DNA of 64,000 nucleotides, taken from positions 3,712,330 through 3,776,329 of the forward strand of contig VZQC01010425.1 of assembly GCA_009823505.1 (NCBI GenBank). The letters are read 5' to 3'. The translations under genes and the position numbers were made by a program. Shown here piece after piece: positions 32,967 through 44,145 of the stretch (positions within the stretch are counted from its first letter, which is position 1; each line of letters begins with the position of its first letter). The DNA is from Rhizomys pruinosus. Lineage: Eukaryota > Chordata > Mammalia > Rodentia > Spalacidae. Under the pieces are notes generated by a model. That model was not told where the DNA came from, ran no database searches, and saw only the letters and a list, made by a program, of their open reading frames with translations.

Positions 32967-33532
32967 AAAATAAAATATTTTTTAAAAGGTAGGAAGATAC
33001 ACCTTAAATGTGGGTGATGGGTTGGAGTCTTGGGACTGAGCATCAGCATGCATGGCTCTCTGCTTCCTGGTTGCAGAGGAAATGTGACCAGCACGCCACC
33101 TGCTCTGCCAGGATGGACTATTTCCCTTCTCAGACTGTGAGTCAGAATAATCCCTTCCTCCTTTAAATTACCTTTGCCAAGTATGTGCACATAGTAACAA
33201 GAGAAGTAACGAATACAAAAACATTCAGGTTAAATTCCTCTTCTGCCACTTGTCTGTGGGTCAGAAGCATCACAGAGCTGGTAATTGGTCCATGCTTCCT
33301 GGCAGGTGCTGTCTGTACTTAGTATTCAGAGACTAGTGTGATTTAACCCACCTAGCTGTGCTCCAAACTCACAAGCCTTGGCATGGGTCTGAGGTGAGGA
33401 AACTTAGCTGAGCTCTGGCAAGACACTCCGGCTACGTTACTATTTTCCTCTAGTAACGCAGCCTACAAAATTGCAATTTAAACATTTTTCAAGCGCTTCA
33501 TTCCTTGTAAAAGGTAATAAAAATTCTCTGCA

Positions 33533-33680
33533 ACTTGCTGAGCTTGGCGGCACACGCCTTTAATCCTAGCACTCGGGAGGCAGAGGCAGGCGGATCTTTG
33601 TGAGTTCAAGGCCAGCCTGGTCTACAGAGTGAGTTCCAGGACAGCTGGGGCAAAAAGACAAAAAAAAAAAAAAAAAAAAA
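33533..33680 (+). mobile_element. B1 SINE (copy C)
   Basis: Near-consensus B1 ('CTTGGCGGCACACGCC', 'CTCGGGAGGCAGAGGCAGGC') with a long A-tail. Its copies in A and B are indel-rich. Confidence 0.95.
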
Positions 33681-34469
33681 AGTTCTCAGCAACTCTAAAC
33701 CCACATTTAGCACTTACTTTCCAGTGTGAAGAGGAAGCGTTTGCCAAGTTGCTAATTTCTGACAGCATAACTAAAAGGTAGGGTGAGCCACATAAGAGAA
33801 GAAAGCGCAAGCTAGGCCCACAGGAAAAGATGGTGGGCTGCCAAGAGTAAGATCCCATGTGCTCGTAACATGAAGGCATCCTTAGTCACAGGCCAATCAT
33901 GCTGGACATAAGTCAGACATCAGATTTGAACCTAAAGGGTCCTCTGAGTCGATCCAGCCCTCTGGAAAATCAGCGACAAGTTTCTTCCATAGGCTGGGAT
34001 GTTGTTACACGTGGTCAGATCTCTGTCACCAATGCACCATCACTTCAAATGCTGGGACCACAAGCTCCATTCAGCCAAGTAAGACTCCAGAGAGTCTTAC
34101 AGGCTTCCCAGAGTTGGTGGCTGGGCACCAGCCATTCCTGTTTTCCTCAGCAGACCCAATGTATTCAGCAGAGTCCAAAATGTACACGTCAGTGTTTGAA
34201 GTAAATCAGTAATTAGGACACAATGAATGATAGCTAGAAACACGCTCAGTGTTTGACATCTCTTGCAGTTTTGTGATTTGTAGTTCCTACATTGGTCATG
34301 TGACTGTTATAGTAACTTCTTAGAACATCTCATGACCCAAGGTTGTTTTTTTTTTTAAATCCTAAGAGACTTAAGAAGTTCATGTTGGTCACTCAGGACC
34401 ACACAAAAATTCACTTAACATTTTCTTAACCTGAGTTTCCTCTTCCAATAAGGAGTCTCATAAGTTAAG

Positions 34470-34615
34470 CATAGCTTTTAATCCCAGTACTCAGAAGGCA
34501 GAGGCAGGCAGATCTCTATGAGATCAAGGCCAGCCTTGTCTACATAGTGAGTTCCAGCCAGCTGGGGCTACAGGGAAACCCTTTCTCAAAAAACCAAAAC
34601 AGGAAAAAAAAAAAA
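34470..34615 (+). mobile_element. Diverged B1 SINE (copy C)
   Basis: 'TTTTAATCCCAGTACTCAGA', 'GGCCAGCCTTGTCTACATAG' and an A-rich tail. The 5' head is degraded. Confidence 0.88.
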
Positions 34616-34751
34616 ATTCGAATAGCACAATCTCTTCAGGGCTTCAGGCCAAGGATTAAAAATCAGAAGACTAAACACAAGAAAAAATAAAGTCCTGTAT
34701 CATGACCTTTTCCACAGTAACTGACACACACTGAGCATTTAATAAAAGGTG

Positions 34752-34927
34752 TTTGTTGTGATTTGAATGTGAAATGTCCTCCAGAGCTTCTGAGCATGAA
34801 CACTTGGTCCCAAGCTATTGGCACTGTTGTGGGGAAGTTTTGAAACCTTTAGAGGTCAATGCCTTGCTGGAGAAAGTGGCTCACTCAGAATGGATCTTTA
34901 AGTTTCACAGTTCAGCTCCATTTCTCT

Positions 34928-34975
<48 letters not shown>

Positions 34976-35128
34976 TCCTGATCTACCCAGATGCAATCAA
35001 GCTTCTACCATGACAGATAAGACCCAAGCACTTCTGGCCCCAATGTCTTCTCCGCCATGAGAGACTGTATCCTTAAGTAACTTGTCAGGTGTTTTTGGTC
35101 ACAGCAACAAGAAAAGTAACTAATACTC
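34752..35128 (+). mobile_element. MaLR-type LTR with (CT)n tract (copy C)
   Basis: Starts TGTTGTGATTTGAATG, has 'AACACTTGGTCCCAAGCTAT', and ends 'CACAGCAACAAGAAAAGTAA' then CTAATAC. It contains a pure CT microsatellite at about 34,929-34,972. Confidence 0.8.
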
Positions 35129-35387
35129 CATAAACAGGAATGATTTGTTAATTAGAATACAACATGATGCCAAAGAGAACTCAAAGAGAATCAAGCATAT
35201 CTGCATGGAGTTCAGGGGCAATGCGCTTTAAGGCCTTAGAAGTCATCAGTGTCACTCAGAGAAAGACCAAAAACTTGCTTTCCCAATGCCTCTGACGGCA
35301 CAACACCAAGTGCCTTTTATCCCTCTCAACCCATAATGCTTTGTGGAAGAGAACAGTGCCTGAGAACAAATGGGAAGTAGAGTGAGA

Positions 35388-36274
35388 TGTCAGTGTGTGT
35401 ACCCAGATGGAGACTCGTGGGAACTGGCCAAAATCTTGTCAAGTCTTCAATGTGGCTTGAAAAAAAAAAACTCACCCAAATCCCTTAACTACACAACTTT
35501 AAAATACATTCTGACAATTTTCTTAAACAAGGGCTGTGTCTACAACAGATCTGACTTGAAATATATTTTATGCATTCAACTGTCTCCAATCAACTTCATC
35601 CTTCACCAAAATGTCATATTTTTTCATAGTAAGTTATCACAGCATTCCTAAGAGAGCTCACCCAAGCTCTGTGATTTGAGAAATATTGATATTTTCTGAG
35701 AGTTCTTCCCATTTGTGTCACTCAGTTCGTAGAGGCAATTTTCTCATGGAGGGAAGCAAACAAGTATCTGGACCTTATTTACTCATTCCCACATGTTTCT
35801 TTTCAAGTATTTATAACCATTAAAAGGAAACAATCTCCTGGTGTTTGTGTGTTGACAACCGAGCAGGACAAATAAGAAATATTTGTCATAGCTCTTCAGC
35901 TCTCCTTAGCCACTCTGAGAGGGAAGCAAACTGCTCCAACGCAATCAAATGACAAATTAGCCCAGAACCCCTCTGTGAGAAGAATAAATTGTTCTCACTT
36001 CCTCAACAACTACAGTGAACTACGACTAATGGAATCTCGGTGGAAGGTGGCTGGAGTTCCCTCCACAGGGAATGCATGTGTTCCTGTTGCCAAAGGGCTC
36101 TATGCAAAGGCTTTCCTGGTTGCTGGGAGTGTTCACACCCACTCAGAAATGTGAAAAACGGGGACCTCCACCTCTCATCCTCTGCACATATCAGGATCCA
36201 CATTTGGAGGGGTGTCTGCAATTGGAATAATAAGGCTTCTCTGCACTCAGGAAACAGAGAATGCCTTCCATGAC
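35388..36274. other. Unique DNA right of the triplicated locus
   Basis: AT-rich, first unique bases after copy C. Short frames only; no gene recognised. Confidence 0.5.
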
Positions 36275-36275
36275 A

Positions 36276-36843
36276 CAGCATGGCTTCCTCCCTTCCGTGA
36301 CACTGGCATGGCTTCCTCCCTTCCATGACACTGGCATGGCTTCCTCCCTTCCGTGACACTGGCATGGCTTCTTCCCTTCCGTGATACCGGCATGGTTTCT
36401 TCCCTTCCGTGATACCAGCATGGTTTCTTCCCTTCCATGACACCAGCATGGCTTCTTCCCTTCCATGACACTGGCATGGCTTCCTCCCTTCCATGACACT
36501 GGCATGGCTTCCTCCCTTCCATGACACTGGCATGGCTTCTTCCCTTCCGTGACACTGGCATGGCTTCCTTCCTTCCATGACATTGGCATGGCTTCCTCCC
36601 TTCCATGACACTGGCATGGCTTCCTCCCTTCCATGACACTGGCATGGCTTCTTCCCTTCCATGACACTGGCATGGCTTCCTCCCTTCCATGACACCGGCA
36701 TGGCTTCCTCCCTTCCATGACACCGGCATGGCTTCTTCCCTTCCATGACACTGGCATGGTTTCTTCCCTTCCATGACACGGGCATGGCTTCCTCCCTTCC
36801 ATGACACAGCATGGCTTCTTCCCTTCCATGACACTGGTATGGC
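36276..36843. repeat. 28-bp minisatellite, about 20 copies
   Basis: The unit 'CATGGCTTCCTCCCTTCCAT' plus GACACTGG repeats about 20 times with a fixed 28-bp period (for example 36,307 to 36,335). It has recurring variants: TCC/TTC, CCATGA/CCGTGA, CACTGG/CACCGG/CACCAG. Because 28 is one more than a multiple of three and the unit lacks minus-strand stops in any phase, all three minus frames are open for 212-269 codons and read the same 28-residue cycle. This is a tandem repeat, not a gene. Confidence 0.97.
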
Positions 36844-37500
36844 TTCCCCCGTTCGCCTTTTCTCCTTCCTGTTGCTTATAGTAACCATTTCTGGCATGGT
36901 GAAGATCTATGTCACAAATATGGTAATATTTAATAAAATCCCAAGGAGAGAGGGGAAAAGAAAAAGATAAATCGGGAGGGAAGGAGGAACGGGAGGGAAG
37001 GGGGCGATGAGAGCAACTTTACCTCAAGGTTAGAAGATCAAATCCAGAGGTGTGCCATTTTGTATCTCTGTAGTTTTTATTTGTTTGGGTTTCAAATTTT
37101 AGTCCACCAAGATGTATTGCTCAAGGAAAAGACTATGAAAGCAATCAATTAGCTTCCACAGTGAAATCATCTAGAACTAAGACAAAGGAGCAAGCCCACG
37201 GATTCGTCCCTGCTCTGTCCCCAGAACACCCTGCCTACTCGGGCCAAAAGACCCCTCCATTTTCTCTGGAGTATCACATGGCCTCTGTGTTCCTAGGGGT
37301 ACCACCGAGCTCTGGAGATAGCCTGAGCATCTTAGAACATCTGCATCCAACCCCAAGATGCCCCCTGCATCCATACCCACCCCCAGAGCCTAGAATCAGA
37401 GCAGAGAAGCATTCCTCAGGGGTGTGCCACACACTGTGGGGCCTGTCCTCCCAGGATGGAAAGCCAACTGGGTTCAGAAGAACTCTTGATTTCTAAACAA
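36844..37500. other. Unique DNA with purine-rich patch
   Basis: A G/A-rich run at about 36,940-37,010, then unique sequence. Opposing frames at 37,161-37,496 (+) and 37,177-37,380 (-) are not recognised. Confidence 0.45.
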
Positions 37501-37502
37501 CA

Positions 37503-37872
37503 AGTCTGTTACACCTTGAGTTTGAAATATCTCCACAAACTCTTGTGTTTGAACATTTGGTCCCCAGCTACTTGTGCTGTTTGGGAAGCTGTCGAACCTT
37601 TAGCAGTAAAGCATGGCTGGATGAAGGCCACTGGAAAGACCCTTGGGTTATAGATAGCTCCACTTCTGGCCCAAGCTCTCTGCTTCTGGTCTACCAAGAT
37701 GTGATCAAGCAGCCTCATCTTCCTATTGCCCACCACGAGCCACTCTCCAGCTCACAGATACCGACATAAACACCACCAGGTCTTGCCAGCCAGGAAACTG
37801 GGAGCCACACTAAATCCGTCCCTAAGCAGCTCCTTTTAGATATTTTGCACAACAACACGTAACTAGCATAGA
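37503..37872 (+). mobile_element. ORR1-like MaLR LTR, diverged
   Basis: 'GTGTTTGAACATTTGGTCCC', 'TGTGATCAAGCAGCC' and a terminal 'CAACAACACGTAACTAGCAT' in MaLR order. No internal region. Confidence 0.7.
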
Positions 37873-39163
37873 GCTCTTCCCCAGCCTCATCACTCTCATT
37901 GCCTCTGCCCAGCAGGCTGAATGGCTCACCAAGTCGAGCCTGTCTGTCCTCTGAGGAAGGGGGAACCATTAGTCTGCAGGGCTTCTGCCAGCCCCAAGTA
38001 AATACAGTTACATCCTCATGGCTCCGTGCTGAACAGCTGGGCCACAGACAGGAAAACCATTACACATTAATAATTAATTTGCTTTGACAACTGCTTCTTC
38101 CTCTTTTGTGTTGTTCACAGTCCCATCACCTTAAGTACCAGTAAAGAGCTCACAGCATTGCTAAAAACTCCATGAGGAAAAAGATCTGGTAGAAGAAAAG
38201 GCAAAAAGGGCTTGGTAGACAGAGGAAGTGGTGAATGGCAGGGGACGATGAACTTATAGTCTGCTGGGAAGAGATCATCTCAGCATGCCCTCACCAGAGG
38301 ATATCTATGTCTTGCCTAATGTGCACAGATGTCTAAGCTGGCCCTCTGCAGGGCAGACATAAACCCAAGGATTCCAGCCACTCTGCAATGAGGACACTTG
38401 AGCAATTTCCACTAAATTTACTTCAGACCATCAACTTTCCAGGAATACAAGAATGAGTGACTACTAAGCCAGAGAAACGTGCAAATGCATATGAAAGTGG
38501 AACGGAAGAGAGCAAACAGTGGGGAACAAAAAGACCAGTAAGCGGACTTCTCCTTACTGGGTTTTGAAATCTGGCTCTTATGAGCATACCATGCCAGAAA
38601 CAGATGAGCACATGTGTATCCTTACACAATTTATTCTAAAATTTATTGAATTACAGTAAATCCACAAGTTTGAGCAATTACAGTGGCAGCCACTTGCCAG
38701 TTAACCCTACCTAGCCTGGCAATCTGACTGATGAGAATGCAAGCTCTTTGTTCAGATCTTAATTACTGGTATTAACTATTATATAACAGAGCACACGGTT
38801 AATGTAGCCATATGCCTTTATGCACACATGTGGCTTACAGAATGAAAACAAGTTAACGAGGCTCCAACAGAGTTCAGCCAGTTTCAGAAGCGGGCCTAGA
38901 GAGTATGGATAAGGACCCAATCCAGTGATGGGAGGGGGCTGCGGGTGGGACTGCTGGAGCCCTGGTTTGAGAACAAAGCTGCAGAGTCTAGCCATGAACT
39001 GAAAGGACAAACCAGGTCTGGAGCAGCAAACAGTGCATCTAGGTCCAGGGTCACATGGATGAAAAGGTCAATGGGCAGGTAGTCCAGTAGGCCACACCAA
39101 CAGCAGGGGACTGGGCCAAGCTGAAGTTCCAGGGACAGCTGGGGACTCCTCTTCTCATTGGTC
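37873..39163. other. Unique DNA, no gene recognised
   Basis: No SINE, LTR or tandem repeat. A homeodomain-like cluster TAATAATTAATTTGC lies near 38,065-38,085. Frames are under 125 codons. Confidence 0.45.
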
Positions 39164-39180
39164 CTACACACACACACACA

Positions 39181-39228
<48 letters not shown>
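39164..39228. repeat. (CA)n microsatellite
   Basis: About 30 CA units with one GACA interruption. Confidence 0.97.
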
Positions 39229-41379
39229 AGGTATCAGATGACAGGTTGGTGTGGGCCAGGCCATTGCAGCCTTAGGTGTTCATCACTTTAGGAGGTCCCG
39301 GGGAAGGAGTCATATCTCAGTCTGGTGTATCTGATAGGTTCCCGGGCCTGGTTTCCCTATGATTTTACTACACTCACAAACCCCTACAGTCTCAATTCAC
39401 CCCAAATAAGTTTATAGAATGGTTCTCTTTCTAGTCCCAGGAGCAATTCATTTATTAGTCTGTCCTGGATGGCGGTACCTGATAGAAAGTATAGTTTATG
39501 GGTCCACCTAGAGGTGCAGTTATTCTCCCCCAAATGCAGTAAAAAAAAAAAAAAAACAACTTCTTATAAAATGGACTCTCCTAGGGCAAAGCACAGCCTG
39601 AAAAACAATTGTGTGATATACTACAAAGTAACTTGAAGTACAGCATAGCCTGATCTCAATACTAGCTGTACTTCCAAAAGAGGAATTTATAACTATCCCA
39701 TGGTCTTCATGCTTTTTCCAAGTTAACCTTAAATTCCATTCCCCAGATGAGGAAACTGAGGCTCCTGAAGCCAAACAACACCCATGGAAAGTGGAGGCGT
39801 TTGTGGACCTCAAAGGTCGGTGTTCTCCCATCAGCTTACGATGAGGGTCTCAGGTAGGCCAGCTGCTGACGAGCCGACGTTATCTTTTGTGCATACAGGG
39901 ACAGGTGTGCACGGGAACCAGCCGCTGAGTCCTGTGAGTAGAGGCTGCAACCTGGAGCTCTCAGGAACTTGTGCCGCCCTCCCTTACATTTAGCAATCTG
40001 AACTGTAGTGTAGACTCACCTCTTTTCTAGTAAGCTATGGGCATGTGGTTGGAAAAACTGGAAGCCAGGTCTCGTTAGTGTCCAGAACCAACTGAAGGCC
40101 TGAGGGATCTATTCTTTGTTTATTTGACAAACCGAGCCTGAGTTTCGCTCTTCTGTGCGTGGCACTGAGAACAAAGGCATAGGTTGTCGCTTCTCCCTGA
40201 GAGTCTAGGTACGTAATAGTCACGATTGGACAATGGGATGAGTTAAGACAAACACCACTGTTGTGATTTGGAAAGTAGCTGTAGAATTTCCCAGCATAGC
40301 ACAAGCTTTTTCATATTGAAATATAACTCCCTTAATAGACATTTGGGGCATCGTTCAGGTCCACATAGAAAGGCATTGACCCAGAAGTTCTAAGCTGAGA
40401 GCCCCAAGCCCTGGCCTCAGCACTCTGGTCCTGCTTCCTTCCCCGTGGAGGAAAAAGTTCAGGATTCTCTGCTTTTCTTCCTCACTGTGTTTAGAAACTC
40501 CTGGTGCCTGGGGATCACCACGAGGCGTTTAACATGCTTTGGCCCTCCTATAAAACAAAAGTCATGGATAATATTACCATATTCCTCCACAAATAGAAAT
40601 ACTGGCAGCTATCAAAAGCAAGAATCACAAGGACCATTTGTGACCTATTCACTAGTGCCACATCCATAGTGGCAGGGATGGACACAGTCAGTCAAGGCTT
40701 CTCCCCTGTGCGTTGTGCAAGGGACCCAGAGTCCCACTCCTCTGCCCTCCCTCCGCTGGCTTCCCTGGATCTGAGCAGCTGCTCATGGCTTTAGGCTGAG
40801 CAATGGGCTCCTCCCCTCTGTCTACACAGACAAGACCAACCAGCTTGTTTTCCCTGAAAGCTATCTTCTCCAACAGTTGACCACCCAGGAAAGGTTCCTG
40901 GGTTCAACTTTCCAAAGCTCTGGGTTCTCTGCCCAGTTCTCAAGGTCCTGCATGAGTGAGTTTGCGGGACCTGCCTTACTCTGTCCACTCATCTGTCCCA
41001 TTCATTTCAGATCACCTGGTTTCCCAGGCTCACTGGAAACCCCACAGAGAGGTGGGCCTGCTCTGCTCCTCTTTAAAAAAATGCCTATTCTATACTCCAT
41101 CCCAGCCTGAGAACAGAGGGCAGAGCTCTGTGACAACCCAGCAATACTCTGATTTGGCTGTTAGTGCTACCTGGGAATCCTCCCCCTGAGGATAGTGCAG
41201 ACATGGCTTCTGTGAAGTGTGTTAGTAAATTCTGGGCAGGAAGAAGCCACGTCACAGCAAATACAGGAGGTAAGGTTGCAACAGGAGAAGTCACAGGCTT
41301 TGTGTTACATGGCCACCTCTGAAGGTCTCCTGCCAGAGGGCCCCCTGTAAATCCCTCTTAAAATGATCAATGCCCCCAG
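39229..41379. other. Unique DNA, no gene recognised
   Basis: Over 2 kb without a recognisable transposon, apart from a poly(A) run at 39,539-39,556. Frames are under 105 codons on both strands, with no recognisable product. Confidence 0.5.
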
Positions 41380-41850
41380 AATAAGGACATTAAAAGCATC
41401 CCATCTAATTTAGTGTTACGCATGCTGCTGACAGACCAGACAAGCAATCAAAGAAAGGGCTCTCAAAAATATGGCTGCAAAAAAAAAAAAATCCAGAAAG
41501 TGGAATATTGAGAAAAAAGCAAAAGAAAAGTGATAGCAACTAAAAACTCCTCAAACTCCTCTCCTAGAAGAAAATATTCCAGTCAATCCAGTTCTTGGAA
41601 AGAAACTACGGCACTCATTTTGCTATGCTGCTATTCATAATTCTCTCTGTCTTGTGCTATCGTTTGCGAATTACATAGCTCTATCTCTGTGGCACATAAC
41701 AATAACAGCAGTTGGTGCACCCTAAATGTGTGAGGATTACATAAAAGGTAATCCTGATTATTGCTGAAGGCCTTAATTAAATGAGCAATTAGTCTTGAGC
41801 ATGAATGTTTATACAAAAGGAAAAGCAGCTAATTAATATGGATAGCGACT
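41380..41850. other. AT-rich unique island, candidate conserved non-coding element
   Basis: Repeat-free AT-rich sequence with several homeodomain-type cores: TTAATTAA near 41,773, GCAATTAG at 41,785-41,792 and TAATTAAT at 41,830-41,837. A poly(A) run sits at 41,478-41,490. The composition resembles developmental enhancers, but conservation cannot be seen from one sequence. Confidence 0.3.
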
Positions 41851-42171
41851 TTCTCCTGTGAACAGGAGCCTGCCCTGGGCATGGCATGGCATGGTAGCTT
41901 TGTATCCTATAGTTAACAACTAGGGAAATTAACAGCTGGGGTCAGAATGGAGTTACACCAGGAGAAACTCAAACATCATTTCTAAGTAACCTGTAAGGGA
42001 CACCCTGGACTCCCTCCGCCCTTCACCATGTGACACGGAGAGCCTCCTGGCTCTCCACCCCAGGCTCCGGGACCTCTCCGCTGTGGTACATCCAGTGCCT
42101 CCTTGTGTGTGATGCCAGGACCAAGTGGACTTACCAAAAGTAAAACAACTCTGAAAAGCAAGATTGACTTT
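41851..42171. other. Unique DNA
   Basis: No gene or repeat recognised beyond a short CATGG triplication near 41,880. Confidence 0.4.
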
Positions 42172-42490
42172 CTGTGATGGCAAGTGTTGTTAACCTGACG
42201 GGATGTAAATCACCTCGGAGAGGTCCTCTTGGCTTGTAGGGTTGGGGGGATCTTAATTGTGTTAACTGAGGTGGGAAGACCAGGCACTGTGAGCAGGGCC
42301 ATTCCCTGACTGGGATCCTGGACTGTATCAGTGGTGAAAAGAAGCCAAGCAGGCATGCAACCATAGCTTTCTGATTGTGGATTTGATGTGACCTTCCCAC
42401 CTTGATGGACTTTATCCTTGAATGCTGAGCTGAGCGAAACCCTTTCTCCCTAAGTTGTTTTTGTCAAAGCAAGAAGAAAAGAAATTCAGA
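42172..42490 (+). mobile_element. MT-like MaLR LTR
   Basis: 'TGTGATGGCAAGTGTTGTTA' opening, 'GTGTTAACTGAGGTGGGAAG', 'TTGATGGACTTTATCCTTGA' and an end near 'AAGCAAGAAGAAAAGAAATT'. Same architecture as the LTR at 32,509. Confidence 0.75.
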
Positions 42491-42557
42491 TATCATTAAA
42501 TCTCTCTGCAAAGATATTACTCAGGATAATGATGATATCAGCTGGGTTTAACTTTGT

Positions 42558-42774
42558 CAGTTTAAAAAAATATTTATTTATATTTTATGTGTATGAGTGT
42601 TATTGCCTACATTGTATGTAAGTGCACCCGTGTCATGTCATGTAGAAGAGAGGATTGGATCCCCTTGAACTGGAGTTACAGACAGTTGTATATATACGCT
42701 GGGATCCAAATCTGTGTCCTCTGAAAGAGCAACCAGTGCTCTTACTCACAAGCCATCTCTCCTCCAGCCCAACT
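42558..42774 (-). mobile_element. B2 SINE, antisense
   Basis: T-rich tail, 'TATTTTATGTGTATGAGTGT', 'GAGGATTGGATCCCCTTGAA' and a terminal 'GCCATCTCTCCTCCAGCC'. Confidence 0.93.
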
Positions 42775-43121
42775 TTGTCAGTTCTTAAAGGGAAATAATA
42801 TGCCTTTCTGCAATATTGCTAGATTAGTTCTTGCTAAATCATTATTTTAAATCTTTGAGAGGGGAATTTTTATTTGTTTTTGTTTATTTTGCTCAAGAGT
42901 AAAAAGCATAAGAGTGGTTGGGCTAGCCTGTGCTCACATAAGCACACATAATCGTTATTCAACTCCAGCTCCTTTGAAAACAATGCTATAGCCTGGCTGA
43001 GAACATGCAGAGTGAAGGTTTCTTGCCCTGTAGGATGTTATCAAAGCCACTGAATGAACGAATGGATGAGAATAATAAATGAAAAGATGGATGGGTAGAT
43101 TAAGTATACTTAAAAGTTCAG
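42775..43121. other. Unique DNA
   Basis: No gene or repeat recognised. Confidence 0.4.
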
Positions 43122-43290
43122 AGTTGGGGTTAGAAAGATGGTTAAGAGCATGTCCTGTGCTCTGGCAGAGGGCCTGAGTTTTTGGTGGCTTACCATTGTC
43201 CGTGACTCCAGCTCCAGGGAGATCTGTCACCTCTGGCCTCTACCGGGTGCCTTCACTCACATGCACATACTCATATACATATATACACAT
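43122..43290 (+). mobile_element. Degraded B2 SINE
   Basis: 'GGGTTAGAAAGATGGTTAAG', 'TGCTCTGGCAGAGGGCCTGA' and 'CACCTCTGGCCTCTACC' in B2 order, with internal deletions and a diverged CATATACATATATAC tail. Confidence 0.78.
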
Positions 43291-43708
43291 AATTTTCATT
43301 TCATGACCAGTCAAAGAGGCTGCCCTGTGATATCATCAATCTCACTCTCAGGCTCCTTCCTTGACCTCTTCCACGCTAACTACTGAAAGCACAAACAGCA
43401 GGTGCCCTCCTTCGGAAAGTGTTGTATGTCTCATTTGCACATCCTACAATGTCCACTCTCTCTGGCCACTATGTACATACAGCCCTTCTAGGCAGGACTC
43501 CTGAGCAGCACATCTCCAGGCTGCCTACCGGCAGTGATCCTGGGTTTCCCATGTGTTCCCTCAGGCTGTCCTGTCTCATTCAGCCCATCCTCTTGTCCCC
43601 AGGAGCTACTGCTACTATTTCAGCTTTCTACCTCCAGGAATCAAAGCCCAGAGCTACAGAGACAGAGGTGACAGGAGTTTACATCTTCAGGCCGTCGGAT
43701 TCCAAACC
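43291..43708. other. Unique DNA
   Basis: A 105-codon frame (43,419-43,736 +) is not recognised. No repeat was identified. Confidence 0.4.
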
Positions 43709-43711
43709 CAC

Positions 43712-44145
43712 CCAGTGTGTGTGTGTGCTTGTGTGACTATATGCACATGAGAGTGTCAACACCAGAAGAAGTAATTGGATCCCTTGGAACCAGAGTTACC
43801 CACAGTTGTGAACTACTTAGTGTGGGCACTGGAAACTACCTTGATTGAATTCTTTGCAAGGACAGCAAGTACTCTTTTTTTTTTTTTTCTGTATGTGTAT
43901 GAATGTACTGTCTGCATGCAAGTCGGTGCACCCGTGTCGTGCAATGCCATGGAGGTCAGAAGAGGGTGTCGGATTCCCCTGGAACTGGAGTTCTCCTGGA
44001 ATTGGAGTTTCAGACGGCTCTTGGCCACCATGTGGGTGCTGGGGATGGAACCCGGGTCCTCTGTAAGAGCGGTCGGCACTCTTAACTGCTAGGCCATCTC
44101 TCCAGCCCAGCAAGTTCTCTTAACCACTGAACCATACCTCCTTAG
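43712..44145 (-). mobile_element. Older B2 SINE, antisense, split by a younger B2
   Basis: The outer B2 runs from 43,712 to about 43,874 and resumes at about 44,110-44,145 ('TTCTCTTAACCACTGAACCA'). It is interrupted by the inner B2 with a 10-bp duplication (GCAAGTACTC / GCAAGTTCTC). Confidence 0.85.
43875..44109 (-). mobile_element. Younger B2 SINE nested in B2, antisense
   Basis: Poly(T) start, 'GTATGTGTATGAATGTACTG', 'GAAGAGGGTGTCGGATTCCC' and a terminal 'GGCCATCTCTCCAGCCC'. Target-site copies lie at 43,865-43,874 and 44,110-44,119. A short internal tandem duplication (CTGGAACTGGAGTT / CTGGAATTGGAGTT) is visible near 43,978-44,010. Confidence 0.93.

Larger units (their letters stand above)
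32509..33216 (+). mobile_element. MT-like MaLR LTR interrupted by SINEs (copy C)
   Basis: LTR halves flank a SINE composite bordered by a 13-bp target-site duplication, AAGGTAGGAAGAT, at 32,608-32,620 and 32,986-32,998. The LTR ends AGTAACGAATAC. Confidence 0.85.
31328..35387 (+). repeat. Triplicated locus, copy C (full, forward)
   Basis: The cleanest copy. Its SINEs read close to consensus, its CT tract is pure, and it continues without a break into unique DNA at 35,388. It contains an MT-like LTR nest, two B1s and a second MaLR LTR. It holds no recognisable gene. Confidence 0.95.

Noticed and set aside
36276..36843. Regular 28-bp repeats resembling a CRISPR array
   Set aside because: The units are directly contiguous with no spacers, variants drift along the array, and the context is a rodent genome. 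It is a minisatellite.
36003..36897. Three overlapping minus-strand frames of 212-269 codons as a repeat-protein gene
   Set aside because: All three frames are open because the 28-bp unit has no stop in any phase. There is no promoter, splice or flanking coding evidence.
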